From the NCBI GenBank assembly GCA_024763495.1, contig JANTFJ010000019.1, positions 1 through 14,265 on the forward strand: a DNA stretch of 14,265 bases, in the 5' to 3' direction. Source of the stretch: Desulfobulbaceae bacterium (GTDB taxonomy: Bacteria > Desulfobacterota > Desulfobulbia > Desulfobulbales > SURF-16). A program made the position numbers and the translations under genes. Every line of letters begins with the position of its first letter. Positions within the stretch are counted from its first letter, which is position 1. Positions 14,234 to 14,265 of the stretch are shown here, piece after piece. The notes under the pieces were generated by a model that was not told the origin of the DNA, made no database searches, and was given only the letters and a program-made list of their open reading frames with translations.

Positions 14234-14265
14234 AGGCCGTGCCTTCTCAAAAGTCAAGGTGTGGT

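Overview
The window reads as chromosomal DNA of a Gram-negative, probably anaerobic bacterium. A Desulfobacterota-like (deltaproteobacterial) origin fits best: a large CheA hybrid kinase with two CheW-type domains and a receiver, a small membrane-anchored protein with two CxxCH heme motifs, a MutL that keeps its endonuclease motif, MEP-pathway isoprenoid genes and a bacterial sucrose-phosphate synthase. This placement is inferred from gene style, not from a marker gene.

Layout. From 97 to 7189 all genes lie on the minus strand. In transcription order (right to left) they are a small diheme-type cytochrome overlapping tsaE by ATGA, an orphan cheA hybrid, ispD overlapping ispF by 11 bases, and a WecA/WbpL-type polyprenyl-phosphate sugar-1-phosphate transferase. 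From 8294 to 14052 the genes lie on the plus strand: an anchored M23 (LytM) peptidase, mutL 25 bases behind it, and a 720-residue sucrose-phosphate synthase with an apparently intact phosphatase domain. The divergent arms are separated by about 1.1 kb without a credible gene.

Most genes are ordinary housekeeping or envelope functions: MEP isoprenoid precursors and a polyprenyl-phosphate glycosyl initiator, tRNA t6A synthesis, mismatch repair, wall hydrolysis, sucrose synthesis and signalling. Apart from the overlapping pairs they do not form one pathway.

The unusual part is between the genes. Almost every spacer is a mosaic of short interspersed repeats. They include: (i) an approximately 110-bp element (1195-1304 and, inverted, 14125-14233) whose two copies differ in sequence but keep the same long hairpin through compensatory and wobble changes; (ii) a 164-bp MITE-like element with 18-bp perfect terminal inverted repeats, a nested palindrome, a likely TTAGT target duplication and a paralogous empty site; (iii) direct repeats of 167 and 196 bp flanking the cytochrome-tsaE pair; (iv) an 18- to 45-bp module set built on GTAAnCGnTTACC, TGTAACTRYTCA and GGTAAGCGA-N5-7-GAGACT motifs. 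The sucrose synthase leader carries serial hairpins ending in an intrinsic terminator only about 22 bases before the start codon, which suggests attenuation. No tRNA, rRNA, CRISPR array, transposase gene or replication origin is visible.
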